64,000 nt of DNA from Xenorhabdus poinarii G6 (GTDB taxonomy: Bacteria > Pseudomonadota > Gammaproteobacteria > Enterobacterales > Enterobacteriaceae). Below, in pieces: positions 24,818 through 33,807 of this stretch. Under the pieces are notes generated by a model, which ran no database searches, had not been told where the DNA came from, and saw nothing but the letters and a program-made list of their open reading frames with translations. Both the position numbers and the translations under genes were made by a program. The stretch's first letter is position 1, and each line of letters opens with the position of its first letter. The stretch covers positions 2,976,001 to 3,040,000 of the forward strand of contig NZ_FO704551.1 of assembly GCF_000968175.1 (NCBI RefSeq). Reading direction: 5' to 3'.

Positions 24818-24838
24818 TAATTAAGGGACACGGCCTAA

Positions 24839-26228
24839 TACTACAGCCGTAATTGCTCTGTAACCCTATGATCTTCTCGGCGATGATAATGACATTGTTA
24901 TGCCCGGTATTGATGCCGTCGTCGCCAGTCTGACCAAGGTAAAATCTGTTCGATTGTCTTTCCCGCTTTTTCCATCAGTTTTGACAGTAGCTTACGGAGT
25001 TCCGCTACACTGAGCGGAACCCGACCTACCGGTGTTTTTTTTCTCCTGTACCCGCAGAACCGCGAGGACTGCATGGGCCAGTAACGACAAGGTAATATGC
25101 CGGTGCCAACTCTGCCACCGCCGCACTTCATAGTGATCTAGCCCACATTCCCCTTTGGTTTCCTCAAAGCCACTTTCGATTTCCCAGCGACAACCCGCTA
25201 CCTGAACCAGCGTATTAAGATCAGCCTGTTCTCGCAAGGCATACACCACATAGTAAGCCCGTTCCTGTCTACTATCCCGGCTGCGGCGAACCAACAGATA
25301 ATGACCATAACGCCGCTCCTCTTCACTGAGCTGTAAACGCCATAATGGCACAACAGCCCAGTCATACTCTCGCTCACCTTTTGTTCCCGTTCCCGCTGAG
25401 CGTGTTTTCCAGTCAGTGGCAGTCAACGTATCGGCAATCCGTTCAGCACGGAGATATTTGGGTCCTTGCCACCATAAAGGGGTATTACAGGGAATGGCTA
25501 ACACGAAGGGCGGGTGTCGGGACTCCAGCCAGACCCTCAGACGACGGTCACGGCCATACACTTCATCCGCGGTCACCCAGCGACAGGGCACGCCAGCATC
25601 CCATGTCCGTTCCAGCATCTGCCGGGCTAACTGGGGTTTCGTTGCAAACGTGACACTGGCCGGGATACCCGCAGCTTCACAGCGGGCACGGTCATCGGTC
25701 CATTGGCGGGGCAGGTATAAGGCCCGGTCAATAAAAGCATGCCCGCCGTGGCCGGCGTAACACAGAAAGACGCCTATCTGGCTGTTTTCTACCCGTCCAG
25801 CGGTCCCACTATACTGACGCTGTACCCCGGCAGAATGGGTCCCTTTTTTGATAAAACCGGTTTCATCAAGGATAAGAACTCCCTGTTCATCGCCCAAATG
25901 TTCGGTGACATAATCCCGCAGGATATCGCGGGCCATCTCGACATCCCAATCAGCGCGTTCCAGCAAATATTGAATGCCATCGGGAGAACTTTCCCCCATC
26001 CATTCAGCCAGTTGCCAGCTATTCTTACGTTCAACATCACTGAGCAATCCCCGAAGATAGGCGAGGCTGCGTTGTCGCGGGCCGGTAGAGTGAAATAAGG
26101 GAGCCAGACGGGCATGTAATGCCTGTAGCGCCTGTTCCCAGATTTTGGCAGGGGATGGCATGTGACACCGCCTTTTATTTAAGGAAGAAGAGCCCTATCA
26201 TGGCACAATATGGATTACGACTGTAGTA
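24839..26228 (-). mobile_element. IS701-family insertion sequence (1,390 bp)
   Basis: Inverted ends TACTACAGCCGTAAT (24839-24853) and, on the other strand, TACTACAGTCGTAAT (26214-26228) match at 14 of 15 bases. The direct repeat CTAA flanks it (24835-24838 and 26229-26232), fitting the YTAR target rule of IS701. Its left target copy uses the last C of the IS5-family terminal repeat, so it landed exactly at that element's end. Confidence 0.87.
24898..26161 (-). pseudogene. IS701-family transposase with frameshifted C-terminus
   Basis: The frame from 26161 gives 389 residues (to 24992): MPSPAKIWEQALQALHARL, the DDE block LILDETGFIKKGTHSAGVQ, QYSGTAGRVENSQIGVFLCY, ATKPQLARQMLERTWDAG, VTADEVYGRD and WEIESGFEETKGECGLDHYE. 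At an eight-T run (25035-25042, A8 on the coding strand) the frame leaves the usual C-terminus, which continues in the next frame as VGRVPLSVAELRKLLSKLM and PWSDWRRRHQYRA, ending at 24898. One extra A explains it. The catalytic core is intact, so activity cannot be excluded. Confidence 0.85.
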
Positions 26229-26736
26229 CTAATATTATCTCTCATCAATTTACTCCGTTCTCAATCGTAATATTTACATAAAAAAACACTTCAATCGTTA
26301 TTTAATACCTTTTATTTAACACAGCTCTGATATTAACTTAAATACACGGAAATTTTCATTACAGGATAAGAACTTCTATTATGAATTTTCGCCATAAATA
26401 CAAATAACAAGATCCTCTATGAAAGGTTAAAACCATAACAATATTATTGTATTAACCAGAAAAAACAAACCCAACAAAAAACAGTTGAAAATTATTATTA
26501 AAATAATGATAATTCCTTAAGAAGAAATAAAATTATAAGTTTAAACTTATTATATATAATCCAGAGTGGAAATAATAAATTATCATTAGTTCGTGGTTTC
26601 GCATAATAATCTACCATCTTGATTGTCAAGTATTGATAGCATAGCTTTCATCATATGATTGCTGCGTACTTAGTACTCCGTAGCACAAATGAACTAACTT
26701 ACGCATCTCAACGCCTAAAACCAACATTTTTTCCTT
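26229..26736. other. AT-rich gene-free stretch with a possible decapitated gene start
   Basis: About 500 bp, very AT-rich, without credible ORFs. On the reverse strand GGAG is followed eight bases later by ATG at 26245, which opens MRDNI and then runs straight into the IS701-family end at 26228. This looks like the first codons and upstream region of a gene whose body was lost. Nothing else is identified. Confidence 0.4.
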
Positions 26737-26912
26737 TATTAATAAATAAGTTATTGGAGTTCATCAATACTGACTCTATTTTTTGTTTTTCCTCGTCGTT
26801 CATAGCTGCCATGGCGTTTACGGTAGGGTTTACTGGCAATCTGGAGATGTTACCATAAATCGCCTCCATCACTTTTATCTTTATAAATCAGTCTATAAAC
26901 CGTCTCATAATG
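26737..26912 (-). pseudogene. IS30-family transposase remnant
   Basis: One reverse frame reads HYETVYRLIYKDKSDGGDLW, stop, then HLQIASKPYRKRHGSYERRG and KTKNRVSIDEL. These correspond to the IS30 transposase segments around ETIYRYIY...GGxLW and RGKIPNRRSIDERP. The remnant holds only the middle of the protein and carries stops. Confidence 0.7.
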
Positions 26913-27150
26913 TAAAAATACTGCTGGAACTGGCTGGATTCGATGCAGGCAATCACCCGGGCAATTGTGTCATGTACTGGTATTCCCGCTTTGAACAGTC
27001 CTTTCTTTTGGAACCATTGCAAGTGACCTTTGTCATAATCCTAAGTATATTATCATCCTTCAGCTCCAGCAATAACAGCGCAAAAATAGACAAAAAAGAA
27101 TATCAAAAAGGAGATATTGGATTTTAAAAGATTGTCTGTTGTCTTCAATT
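26913..27150 (-). pseudogene. ISAs1-family (H-repeat-like) transposase remnant
   Basis: A reverse frame contains CAVIAGAEG, three stops, then DYDKGHLQWFQKKGLFKAGI and PVHDTIARVIACIESSQFQQ, the N-terminal ISAs1 pattern (CAVIAGAEGW...DYG..HLxWL...GIPxHDT). A degraded KLKTTDNLLKSN precedes it. It joins the IS30 remnant directly at about 26912. Confidence 0.72.
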
Positions 27151-27332
27151 TAGCCGAAATACAGTCAAAAGTTGTCAATATCCATGAGAAAGTGTCCAAA
27201 AAAAGCGTATAAGATTATATCTGCTCTTGTAGGTCAAATCCGGTTTTTGTTAACAAAATCTTCACGATCTTGCCCTGATGTAAGAAGCCGAAGATTTGTT
27301 GGATTCACTAATTTCATATAATGGTACGATAT

Positions 27333-27372
27333 AAAAAATAACTTCATCCCTTTAGGGATGAAGTTATTTTTT
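27333..27372 (-). terminator. Strong, symmetrical terminator after the TSUP gene
   Basis: Two perfect 18-base arms (27333-27350 and 27355-27372) around TTTA; each begins or ends with A6/T6, so it can work in both directions. It lies 7 bp past the permease stop. Confidence 0.9.
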
Positions 27373-27379
27373 AATGATG

Positions 27380-28159
27380 TTACATGGTTGTTATATATAA
27401 ATATATTGGATTACTAGGCTCAGTTAGTAGCTTTACTGCCATTATAGAACTTATTATTATTAATAACGGTTTGATAATCTTTGTACCATATCTAACAGCA
27501 AATTTGGTACCTAACTGGGCTCCAATTGATGCACCTAAGGCCATAGAAATAGCTATTGAAAAAATAATTTCACCTTGATGTAAAAAAACGCTTAATGAAC
27601 CTAAATTACACGCAACATTAGATAATTTCGTATATGACATTGCATTAATAAGGTTAAATCCCATTAATAAAATGAACGAAACGATGAAAAAAGATCCAAC
27701 TCCTGGCCCAAAGACACCATCGTAAAACCCTAGAATGGGAGCTACTAATAATGCGAAGCTTGAATAAGTTATCTTAGCTTTTCTTTCTTCCTTATCTAAC
27801 TTAGGAGAGAATAAAAAATATAAAACAACAAATATAAGTAATATTGGGACAGATATTTGCAATATATATTTAGGAATAAAGCTGATTGATATTGCCCCTA
27901 TTATTCCACCTAAAAAAGACATAATAGCTATCGGAGTAGCCCGTTTCCAATCTATAAGACCTTTTCGTGCAAAAGCAATTGTAGCAGAAAAAGTTGCGGC
28001 TGATGCTTGTAACTTATTAGTAGCTATAGCAGACACTGGGTTTACCCCAGATAAAAGTAAGGCTGGTAATGTTATTAATCCTCCTCCTCCTGCTATCGAG
28101 TCAATGAAGCCAGCAATCATAGCGATTATAGTTAAAATGAATATAATATCGTAATCCAT
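27380..28159 (-). CDS. TSUP (TauE/SafE, YfcA-like) membrane permease
   Basis: A 259-residue inner-membrane protein with about eight hydrophobic helices. The TSUP signatures are clear: GFIDSIAGGGGLITLPALLL (residues 17-36) and ATNKLQASAATFSATIAF, and the mirrored second half LGFYDGVFGPGVGSFFIVSF and SNVACNLGSLSVF. By eye it is closest to YfcA. TSUP members move sulfite, sulfonates or other small anions; the substrate here is unknown. AAGGG upstream overlaps the stop of the dioxygenase gene, which ends 4 bp before its ATG, so the two are one transcription unit. Codons are AT-rich compared with the backbone. Confidence 0.88.
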   Translation of the reverse strand: MDYDIIFILTIIAMIAGFIDSIAGGGGLITLPALLLSGVNPVSAIATNKLQASAATFSATIAFARKGLIDWKRATPIAIMSFLGGIIGAISISFIPKYILQISVPILLIFVVLYFLFSPKLDKEERKAKITYSSFALLVAPILGFYDGVFGPGVGSFFIVSFILLMGFNLINAMSYTKLSNVACNLGSLSVFLHQGEIIFSIAISMALGASIGAQLGTKFAVRYGTKIIKPLLIIISSIMAVKLLTEPSNPIYLYITTM

Positions 28160-28163
28160 TAAT

Positions 28164-29215
28164 TTACCCTTGAATAAGAAGAGGTTGCTCTCTTAATATA
28201 ATGGGGTTTATGTCACTGCTATATCCAAACAAACGAATTAATAACCGACGATTATCTTTAATAACATCTCTGCAGTGTAGAGATGTGTTATTATTAATAA
28301 TAATGGTTTTATTTGGGGATAAACTTACTTTTATCATTTTAGCTTCATTTACAAAAAGTTCAAAATTTTTAAATGCTTTTTTTACAAACAAGGGAGCATT
28401 TGGATTTACAGTGAATCTATAGGAATTATATTTCATTGAAAATCTACCCATTTTATCAATATCTAATATTGATGTGTTTTTTCCTTCAGCCCCTTTTCCA
28501 TCAGTAAAAGTCTCACTTCTTGTGAAATCAAAGTTTTTAGTGGTTAGGGCTAGAATTTCCTCAAAATTAAGTTTGTTCAGTATAGGCGCTATAGGAATTA
28601 TCGTTGTTGGTTCGGATAGTGGATTAAATTTAGCTGTTAAGATAAGTGAAGATGGCGCTGGAGAATGCCCATCTTCAGAACTTGTTGTACAATGATAAGG
28701 AGCTTCTGTATGAGCACCAAGAGCAATACCAGAGTGAGAGCTTTTATCAACATTTTCAGGTCGTTCTGTTGCTAATTTATTTGCTCCCCCACCTTTGAAA
28801 TTGGCAACTAATCTCATTATTTTCCCATGATTATCTATATCATAAGCGAATGAAGACTGCTCAACTAAATGTAAGAGAATTTGATTCGAGGAAGCTAATC
28901 TTAAGCATTCTAAATCGTTTTCTAATTCCTCTGGTGATGGAAGAAAATCTGGTATTTTTTTATTATATTGAGTATTTTTTTCGTTTATATGATTAAATAC
29001 AATGAAACTGGTATCCTTGTTTTTAAATTTATTTATTTCATATATGTTGTCTTTTTCTAATGTATCATAAATTTCATTTGCCACTTTTTCAGCAAACTCG
29101 TTACTACCAATAGATTGTGGCCCCCCCCTATCGCTAGTTCATATGATTTCTTGTGTAAGAAACTAGATATTTTTGATGGGAAATTTACAGTTGACTGGAA
29201 TGATTCTAAAGTCAT
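28164..29215 (-). CDS. Fe(II)/2-oxoglutarate dioxygenase, clavaminate synthase/VioC-like, frame broken at a G8 tract
   Basis: The uninterrupted frame begins with GTG at 29084 (306 residues), but coding clearly starts upstream: ATG at 29215, with GGAACGGA before it, gives MTLESFQSTVNFPSKISSFL and on to SYELAIGG. It then loses frame at eight G residues (29121-29128 as C on the plus strand) and would resume PQSIGSNEFAEKVANEI in the long frame. Six or nine G would restore about 350 residues, the length of VioC/AsnO enzymes. Metal ligands are His125 and Glu127 (GAHTEAPYH) and His270 (NNTSLHCRD), and the 2-oxoglutarate Arg284 is in RRLLIRLFGYS, numbered from the GTG. Relatives hydroxylate or desaturate amino acids for nonribosomal peptides. 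Substrate not predictable. Confidence 0.8.
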
Positions 29216-29507
29216 TTTTTCCGTTCCATGTTTTAGATTTTTTAAGATGTATTTTATGTGTTAGTTCTATGCGTTTGTTTTTCGTTCTGGATGTTAATAC
29301 TGTGCAAATATTTTTAGTTAAAAATAATTTATTATTTGATTACATATCAAACAAGTTAATGTGATCAGATATCTGTCTGTGTGATTTTACTTAAATTATT
29401 TCTGCTTTTTATTTAAAAATTCATGCTCCCACTGATATTATTTATATGAAGCTCATGAGTGATTGGTATTTCACTTATTGAAAATAATATTGTTTTGGAT
29501 ATCTTGT

Positions 29508-29601
29508 TATTAACCCGACGACAGTTTACATCGCCATAGATCTAGCTCCCATGCGGCTTACTGCCACATAGATTCCAACCTAAATGTCCCACGGGTTAAT
29601 A
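29508..29601. repeat. MITE-like element with 10-bp terminal inverted repeats
   Basis: TATTAACCCG (29508-29517) and CGGGTTAATA (29592-29601) are perfect inverted ends of a 94-bp unit that is visibly richer in GC than its surroundings and has an internal hairpin (ATGCGGC...GCCACAT). The outermost TA on both sides could be a TA target duplication as made by Tc/mariner-type (IS630) elements. No coding capacity. Confidence 0.5.
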
Positions 29602-29796
29602 GTTAGATTAACCTCTGCAACATTATCATAATGAAAATAAATTAAATGTATCAATAAATTTTAACATCTAATTTTAATTATGTGATGATTATCACTTTTT
29701 TTTGTTTATATTTTTTACTTTTTCTATTTCATTTCTTGGTATTATATTTTTATATCTTCAATAAATACAGATATTTATTCTTTATTTTTTTGCTTT

Positions 29797-30001
29797 TTAT
29801 ATATAAAATTTTATATGCGTTACGGTTACTATATTGTAGTTATTATTAGATTAATATTGACATTCATTTAATGAATAATTTACTGACTTTTGGTGTGTTA
29901 ATATGAATATTAACACGTAATAGTGAAGTTTTTTGATTATGACCATAAAGGGTTAATTTGATATTCTCATTTTTTTGAAGGACTATCAGAATAGCTGTCA
30001 C
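29797..30001 (+). repeat. Direct repeat copy A (about 200 bp) with palindrome
   Basis: Copy A of a long imperfect direct repeat; copy B lies 274-276 bp further on. Shared blocks include TGTAGTTATTAT, AGATTAATATT, TTTTGGTGTGTTAATATGA, GTTAATTTGATATTCTCAT, TTTTTTTGAAGG and TATCAGAAT...GCTGTCAC. Within it, GTGTTAATAT and ATATTAACAC (29895-29916) are perfect ten-base inverted arms around GA, like a dimeric repressor site. Confidence 0.8.
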
Positions 30002-30076
30002 TAATTTCACTTTCGGTTTTATATTTTATATTTTATATTTTTCAATGGAGACAGGTGTTTTTATCTTTATTTTAGG

Positions 30077-30277
30077 TTTTTATATATAACGTGTTATGGT
30101 TCTTACATTGTAGTTATTATCAGATTAATATTAGCATTCATTTAGTAAATGATTTATTGATTTTTGGTGTGTTAATATGAATATTAACAAGTAATAGTGA
30201 AAATTTTTTGTTGTGACTCTAAAGAGTTAATTTGATATTCTCATGTTTTTTTGAAGGGGTATCAGAATGGCTGTCAC
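30077..30277 (+). repeat. Direct repeat copy B with palindrome
   Basis: Copy B of the repeat at 29797-30001. The palindrome (30169-30190) keeps eight perfect bases per arm (GTTAATAT/ATATTAAC) and differs only at one outer base. No ORF follows either copy, so the repeats look like duplicated control regions or untranslated leaders stripped of their genes, or copies of a noncoding repeat family. Confidence 0.8.
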
Positions 30278-30382
30278 GATAAACGTCGCTTGCTGATATT
30301 GCGACCAAATCGAACCTGTACGCAAACCAGAATAAGAGCATGAACGTTTACTTTTCACTCACTGGTTCAAACCCCGATTCCA

Positions 30383-30996
30383 GGCCGTGTCCCTTAATGC
30401 AAATTGATAGTATTATCATCTGAACTGTTTTCAATACGGGGAAAAAGATGATGGCACGTTACGACATTCCTGATGACGCATAGATAGTAATAGAACCTTG
30501 CCTGCCCCTATTCATTCAAAGCGAGCAGGACGACCACATGTTGAACATCGTCGTGTGATGAATGGGATGTTCTGGGTGTTATGCTCAGGAGCACCGTGGC
30601 GTGATTTACCTGACCGCTACGGGCCTTGGAAAACGGTCTATAACCGATTTAACCGTTGGTCAAAGCAGGCATTATCAATTAGATATTTAATCGGTTACTG
30701 CGCATTCTGGATGAAAAAGGCTTAACTGACTGGGCTGAAATTTGCCTGGGTGGCAGCCATATTCGCACCAGTAGTAAAGATGCCGCCAGCGCGAAAAAAA
30801 ACGCCGCCGGGACTGTCGCCCTCAGTGTGGCGGAACTGCGTAATCTGCTGTCAAAATTGATGGAAAAAACGGGAGACACCGTCGAGCAGATTTTACATTG
30901 GTCAGACTGGCGGCGGCGACGCCAATACTCCGCACAACAGTGTTATTATCGAAGCCGTGGTAACCTTATGATTACAAAACACTTACGACTGTGGTA
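30383..30996 (+). mobile_element. Chimeric IS fragment: IS5-family 5' part fused to IS701-family 3' part
   Basis: The left end GGCCGTGTCCCTTAAT (30383-30398) is the IS5-family terminus, followed by the same transposase start as at 22984. It has a TAG at codon 12 (30481), a one-base loss in a C run and another near 30665. At an eight-A run (30794-30801) it switches to the 3' end of the IS701-family transposase (VALSVAELRNLLSKLMEK, then HWSDWRRRRQYSAQQCYYRS) and finishes with that family's terminus CTTACGACTGTGGTA. Both parts are dead. Confidence 0.8.
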
Positions 30997-31431
30997 CTAG
31001 TGCGTTCTGGTGCTCTTTTTCGGCTTCCTGTGCCTAAACCTGTTCATTAACGGGCATTCAGCAAAATTTTTCGTTCAATGGTTTGTGCGATAGCGTCGGC
31101 TTTCCGTTCCGGTGACAATGTACAGGTGAAATACTCCCCCCAATAGTGTCGGGAATCCGCAGAACCAAGCAAGATCAAACACCTTTTATCCCGTCTGGCG
31201 GTGATGATACCCCCCTAAAATCGGGTGAAGTCAATTTGATACGGTACTGACACTCATCCAGCGGATTCACGCACCAGTCCTTACCTAAATGGTGGGAAAA
31301 AGCGGCGGAGCCAGCCTATGATGGATTGAGTTGAGGATCAGGGGAATGGGTTATTTTTTACCCGCCACATTGCATTGATTGCATACTGTGGCGGGTATCT
31401 TCGACTTATTTCAGTTTAAACTGATGACAAA
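30997..31431. other. Intergenic stretch before metE with a decayed unknown frame and a large hairpin
   Basis: Starts with CTAG next to the IS701-type end, a possible target copy. On the reverse strand 31209-31047 a frame without start reads ITARRDKRCLILLGSADSRH and YWGEYFTCTLSPERKADAIA; its upstream part may be shifted at a six-G run (31213-31218). I do not recognise the family. Next to metE, ACCCGCCACA (31360-31369) pairs with TGTGGCGGGT (31387-31396); on the metE transcript strand it is followed by A not T, so it is not a classical terminator. Confidence 0.5.
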
Positions 31432-33711
31432 TCACTGAGTGACGGAGGAACGCAGACGTTTAGCCGCTTCGACCATGTTTGCGAGTGCTTGTCTGGTTTC
31501 TGTCCAACCACGGGTTTTTAAGCCACAGTCCGGGTTAACCCACAAACGCTCAACCGGAATACGATCCGCTGCTTTGCGTAATAATGCCTCAATCCATTCA
31601 ACACTCGGTACATTTGGTGAGTGAATATCATACACCCCCGGTCCTATTTCATTTGGATATGAAAAATCTTCAAACGAATCCAGCAGTTCCATATCCGAGC
31701 GAGACGTTTCAATGGTGATCACATCCGCATCCAGTGCAGCAATGGACGGCATAATATCATTGAACTCGCAATAACACATATGGGTATGGATTTGGGTGTC
31801 ATCTTTCGCAATTGCCGCACTCAATTTGAACGCATCCACCGCCCATTCCAGGTATTCCTGCCACTCTTCTCTGCGCAGTGGCAAACCTTCTCGCAATGCT
31901 GGTTCATCAATCTGAATAATGCCAATACCCGCTTTCTGCAAATCATCAACTTCATCACGCAATGCCAGCGCAATCTGTTTAGCAATGGTTTCACGGCTGA
32001 CATCTTCTCTTGGGAATGACCAACAGAGAATGGTCACCGGCCCCGTTAACATGCCTTTGACGGGTTTATCAGTCAAAGATTGTGCATAGGTCGCCCAATT
32101 AACCGTTATCGCTTCTGGACGGCTAATATCACCAATGATCACCGGCGGTTTTACACAGCGGGAGCCGTAACTTTGTACCCAACCATTTTGGGTAAAAACA
32201 TAACCCTCAAAGTGCTCACCAAAATATTCCACCATGTCATTACGTTCAGCCTCACCATGTACCAGCACATCCAATCCCAGATGCTCCTGTTCTTGAATCG
32301 CCTGTTTGATATGTTCACTGATATTGGTGCGATAGTGTGTACTATCTACCCGGCCTTTTTTGAAATCGAGACGCAAGCTGCGAATTTCCGTGGTTTGCGG
32401 GAATGACCCGATCGTTGTCGTCGGCCACAACGGTAAGTTATAACGTTGGCGCTGGAGTTTGGCGCGTTCAGGATATGCCTGATGACGTTCACTATCCTGC
32501 GGCTGAATCGCGGCAATACGCTCTGCTACCGATAGATTATTCACCCTTGTTGAATGACGACGAGCGCGAATAGGAGCACTATACGTTTCAAGTTCAGCCA
32601 GTTTACTGCCTTCTGGTGCATTTAATGCCCGTGATAACAAAGAGAGTTCCGCACATTTTTGCAAAGCAAACGCAAACCAGCTTTTCACTTCTGCATCCAA
32701 CCCGGTTTCATCGTTCAAATCAATGGGGCTATGAAGCAATGAACAGGAAGTACCGATCCACACATCTCTCTTATTGATTAAAGGGGCAACAAGCTGATAT
32801 TTCTCACTCAAATCAGCTCGCCAGACATTGCGACCGTTAATTACCCCCAATGAAAACAACCAGTTTTCCGGCAAAGATGTATCTAAATGCTCAAGGGAAT
32901 CCTGCCCTGCCACTAAATCAACATGCAATCCTTGTACGGGCAGCGATTTTATCGTTTCCAGATTGTGACCAATGCTATCGAAATACGTCGTCAGCAATAA
33001 TTTCACGTGTCCTTCAAGTGATTGGTAAGCAGTGGAAAATGCTGCCAACCATTCTTCCGGGAGTTCCAATACCAGAGCAGGCTCATCAATCTGCACCCAT
33101 TCAAGGCCACGTTTTGCCAGTTCTGCCAGCACTTGCTGGTATACCGGAAGAATATCCTTTAAGAGCGACAGGCGATCAAAGGTTTTGCCTTTTACCTTCC
33201 CAAGCCATAAATAGGTCACTGGTCCCAAAAGAACGGGTTTGACTTTGTGTCCTAATGCCAGAGCTTCATCAACTTCATCCAATAATTGCGTCCAGCCTAG
33301 CGTAAATGCCTGCCCTTCCTGAAATTCTGGCACGATATAATGATAATTCGTATTGAACCATTTGGTCATTTCCGAAGCCGCCACCGGCGTACCTGTTGGT
33401 GCCCGACCGCGGGCAATACGGAACAGCGTATCCAGATCAATCTTACCATCTTCATTTTGATGACGCGGTGGCACATTGCCTAATAACAAACTCGTGGTCA
33501 ATACTTGGTCATACCAGGCAAAGTCACCAACGGGGATTAAATCAACGCCCGCCTCTTTTTGTTGTTGCCAGTGACGTGCACGTAATTCACGCCCTGTTTC
33601 CAGCAATTCCTGTTGGGAAATTTTACCCGCCCAATAGTTTTCTTGCGCCTTTTTTAGTTCTCTTTTTAATCCGATACGTGGAAAACCTAATGTATGATTC
33701 AAAACCGTCAT
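31432..33711 (-). CDS. metE: Cobalamin-independent methionine synthase MetE
   Basis: 5-methyltetrahydropteroyltriglutamate-homocysteine methyltransferase, last step of methionine synthesis. The 759 residues match the family (E. coli 753). The N-terminal domain starts [20 protein letters not shown]; the catalytic C-terminal domain has zinc ligands in [11 protein letters not shown], the acidic ligand further on ([14 protein letters not shown]) and the last Cys in [14 protein letters not shown]. Divergent from its activator gene metR, with MetJ boxes in the gap. Confidence 0.97.
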   Translation of the reverse strand: MTVLNHTLGFPRIGLKRELKKAQENYWAGKISQQELLETGRELRARHWQQQKEAGVDLIPVGDFAWYDQVLTTSLLLGNVPPRHQNEDGKIDLDTLFRIARGRAPTGTPVAASEMTKWFNTNYHYIVPEFQEGQAFTLGWTQLLDEVDEALALGHKVKPVLLGPVTYLWLGKVKGKTFDRLSLLKDILPVYQQVLAELAKRGLEWVQIDEPALVLELPEEWLAAFSTAYQSLEGHVKLLLTTYFDSIGHNLETIKSLPVQGLHVDLVAGQDSLEHLDTSLPENWLFSLGVINGRNVWRADLSEKYQLVAPLINKRDVWIGTSCSLLHSPIDLNDETGLDAEVKSWFAFALQKCAELSLLSRALNAPEGSKLAELETYSAPIRARRHSTRVNNLSVAERIAAIQPQDSERHQAYPERAKLQRQRYNLPLWPTTTIGSFPQTTEIRSLRLDFKKGRVDSTHYRTNISEHIKQAIQEQEHLGLDVLVHGEAERNDMVEYFGEHFEGYVFTQNGWVQSYGSRCVKPPVIIGDISRPEAITVNWATYAQSLTDKPVKGMLTGPVTILCWSFPREDVSRETIAKQIALALRDEVDDLQKAGIGIIQIDEPALREGLPLRREEWQEYLEWAVDAFKLSAAIAKDDTQIHTHMCYCEFNDIMPSIAALDADVITIETSRSDMELLDSFEDFSYPNEIGPGVYDIHSPNVPSVEWIEALLRKAADRIPVERLWVNPDCGLKTRGWTETRQALANMVEAAKRLRSSVTQ

Positions 33712-33731
33712 GTCGTCACCCGTGAAATTTT

Positions 33732-33755
33732 AGCCGTCTAGATGTTTACACTTCT
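33732..33755. promoter_or_regulatory. MetJ operator, three tandem met boxes
   Basis: AGCCGTCT-AGATGTTT-ACACTTCT are three contiguous eight-base boxes with seven, six and six matches to the met box AGACGTCT. Located 21 bp upstream of metE, they indicate SAM-dependent MetJ repression of metE and probably metR. Confidence 0.75.
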
Positions 33756-33807
33756 ATAATCAACAGGTAATGTATAAACCACAAGCGCAAATTATTCATT
33801 ATCATCT

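Larger units (their letters stand above)
22942..24835 (+). mobile_element. IS5-family element, left end lost, interrupted by an IS982-family element
   Basis: The right terminal repeat is at 24820-24835 (ATTAAGGGACACGGCC on the plus strand); its inverse GGCCGTGTCCCTTAAT opens the second copy at 30383. The left end here lacks that repeat; similarity to the other copy starts at about 22942. The transposase stop codon is split by the IS982-family insertion at 23827-24817, flanked by TAATTA on both sides. Removing the insertion and one TAATTA gives a continuous right end. Confidence 0.8.
29216..30382. other. AT-rich stretch without recognised genes
   Basis: About 1.2 kb with no believable ORF. 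It contains the dioxygenase promoter side, a 94-bp MITE-like element and a roughly 200-bp direct repeat (listed separately). The last 100 bp before the IS5 fragment (30280-30382) is less AT-rich and unlike its surroundings; I cannot name it. Confidence 0.6.

Noticed and set aside
25031..25045. Programmed -1 frameshift in the IS701-family transposase at A_AAA_AAC
   Set aside because: A -1 slip leads at once to CAC CGG TAG, a stop; the usual C-terminus is in the other frame, which needs a base change.
26655..27127. Forward ORFs of 67 and 114 codons
   Set aside because: The reverse strand here encodes recognisable IS30 and ISAs1 transposase fragments, so the forward frames are shadows.
29797..30277. 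CRISPR-like array
   Set aside because: Only two long imperfect copies with no regular spacers and no cas genes.
31360..31396. Terminator of metE
   Set aside because: A strong 10-pair stem exists but on the metE strand it is followed by A residues, not T.
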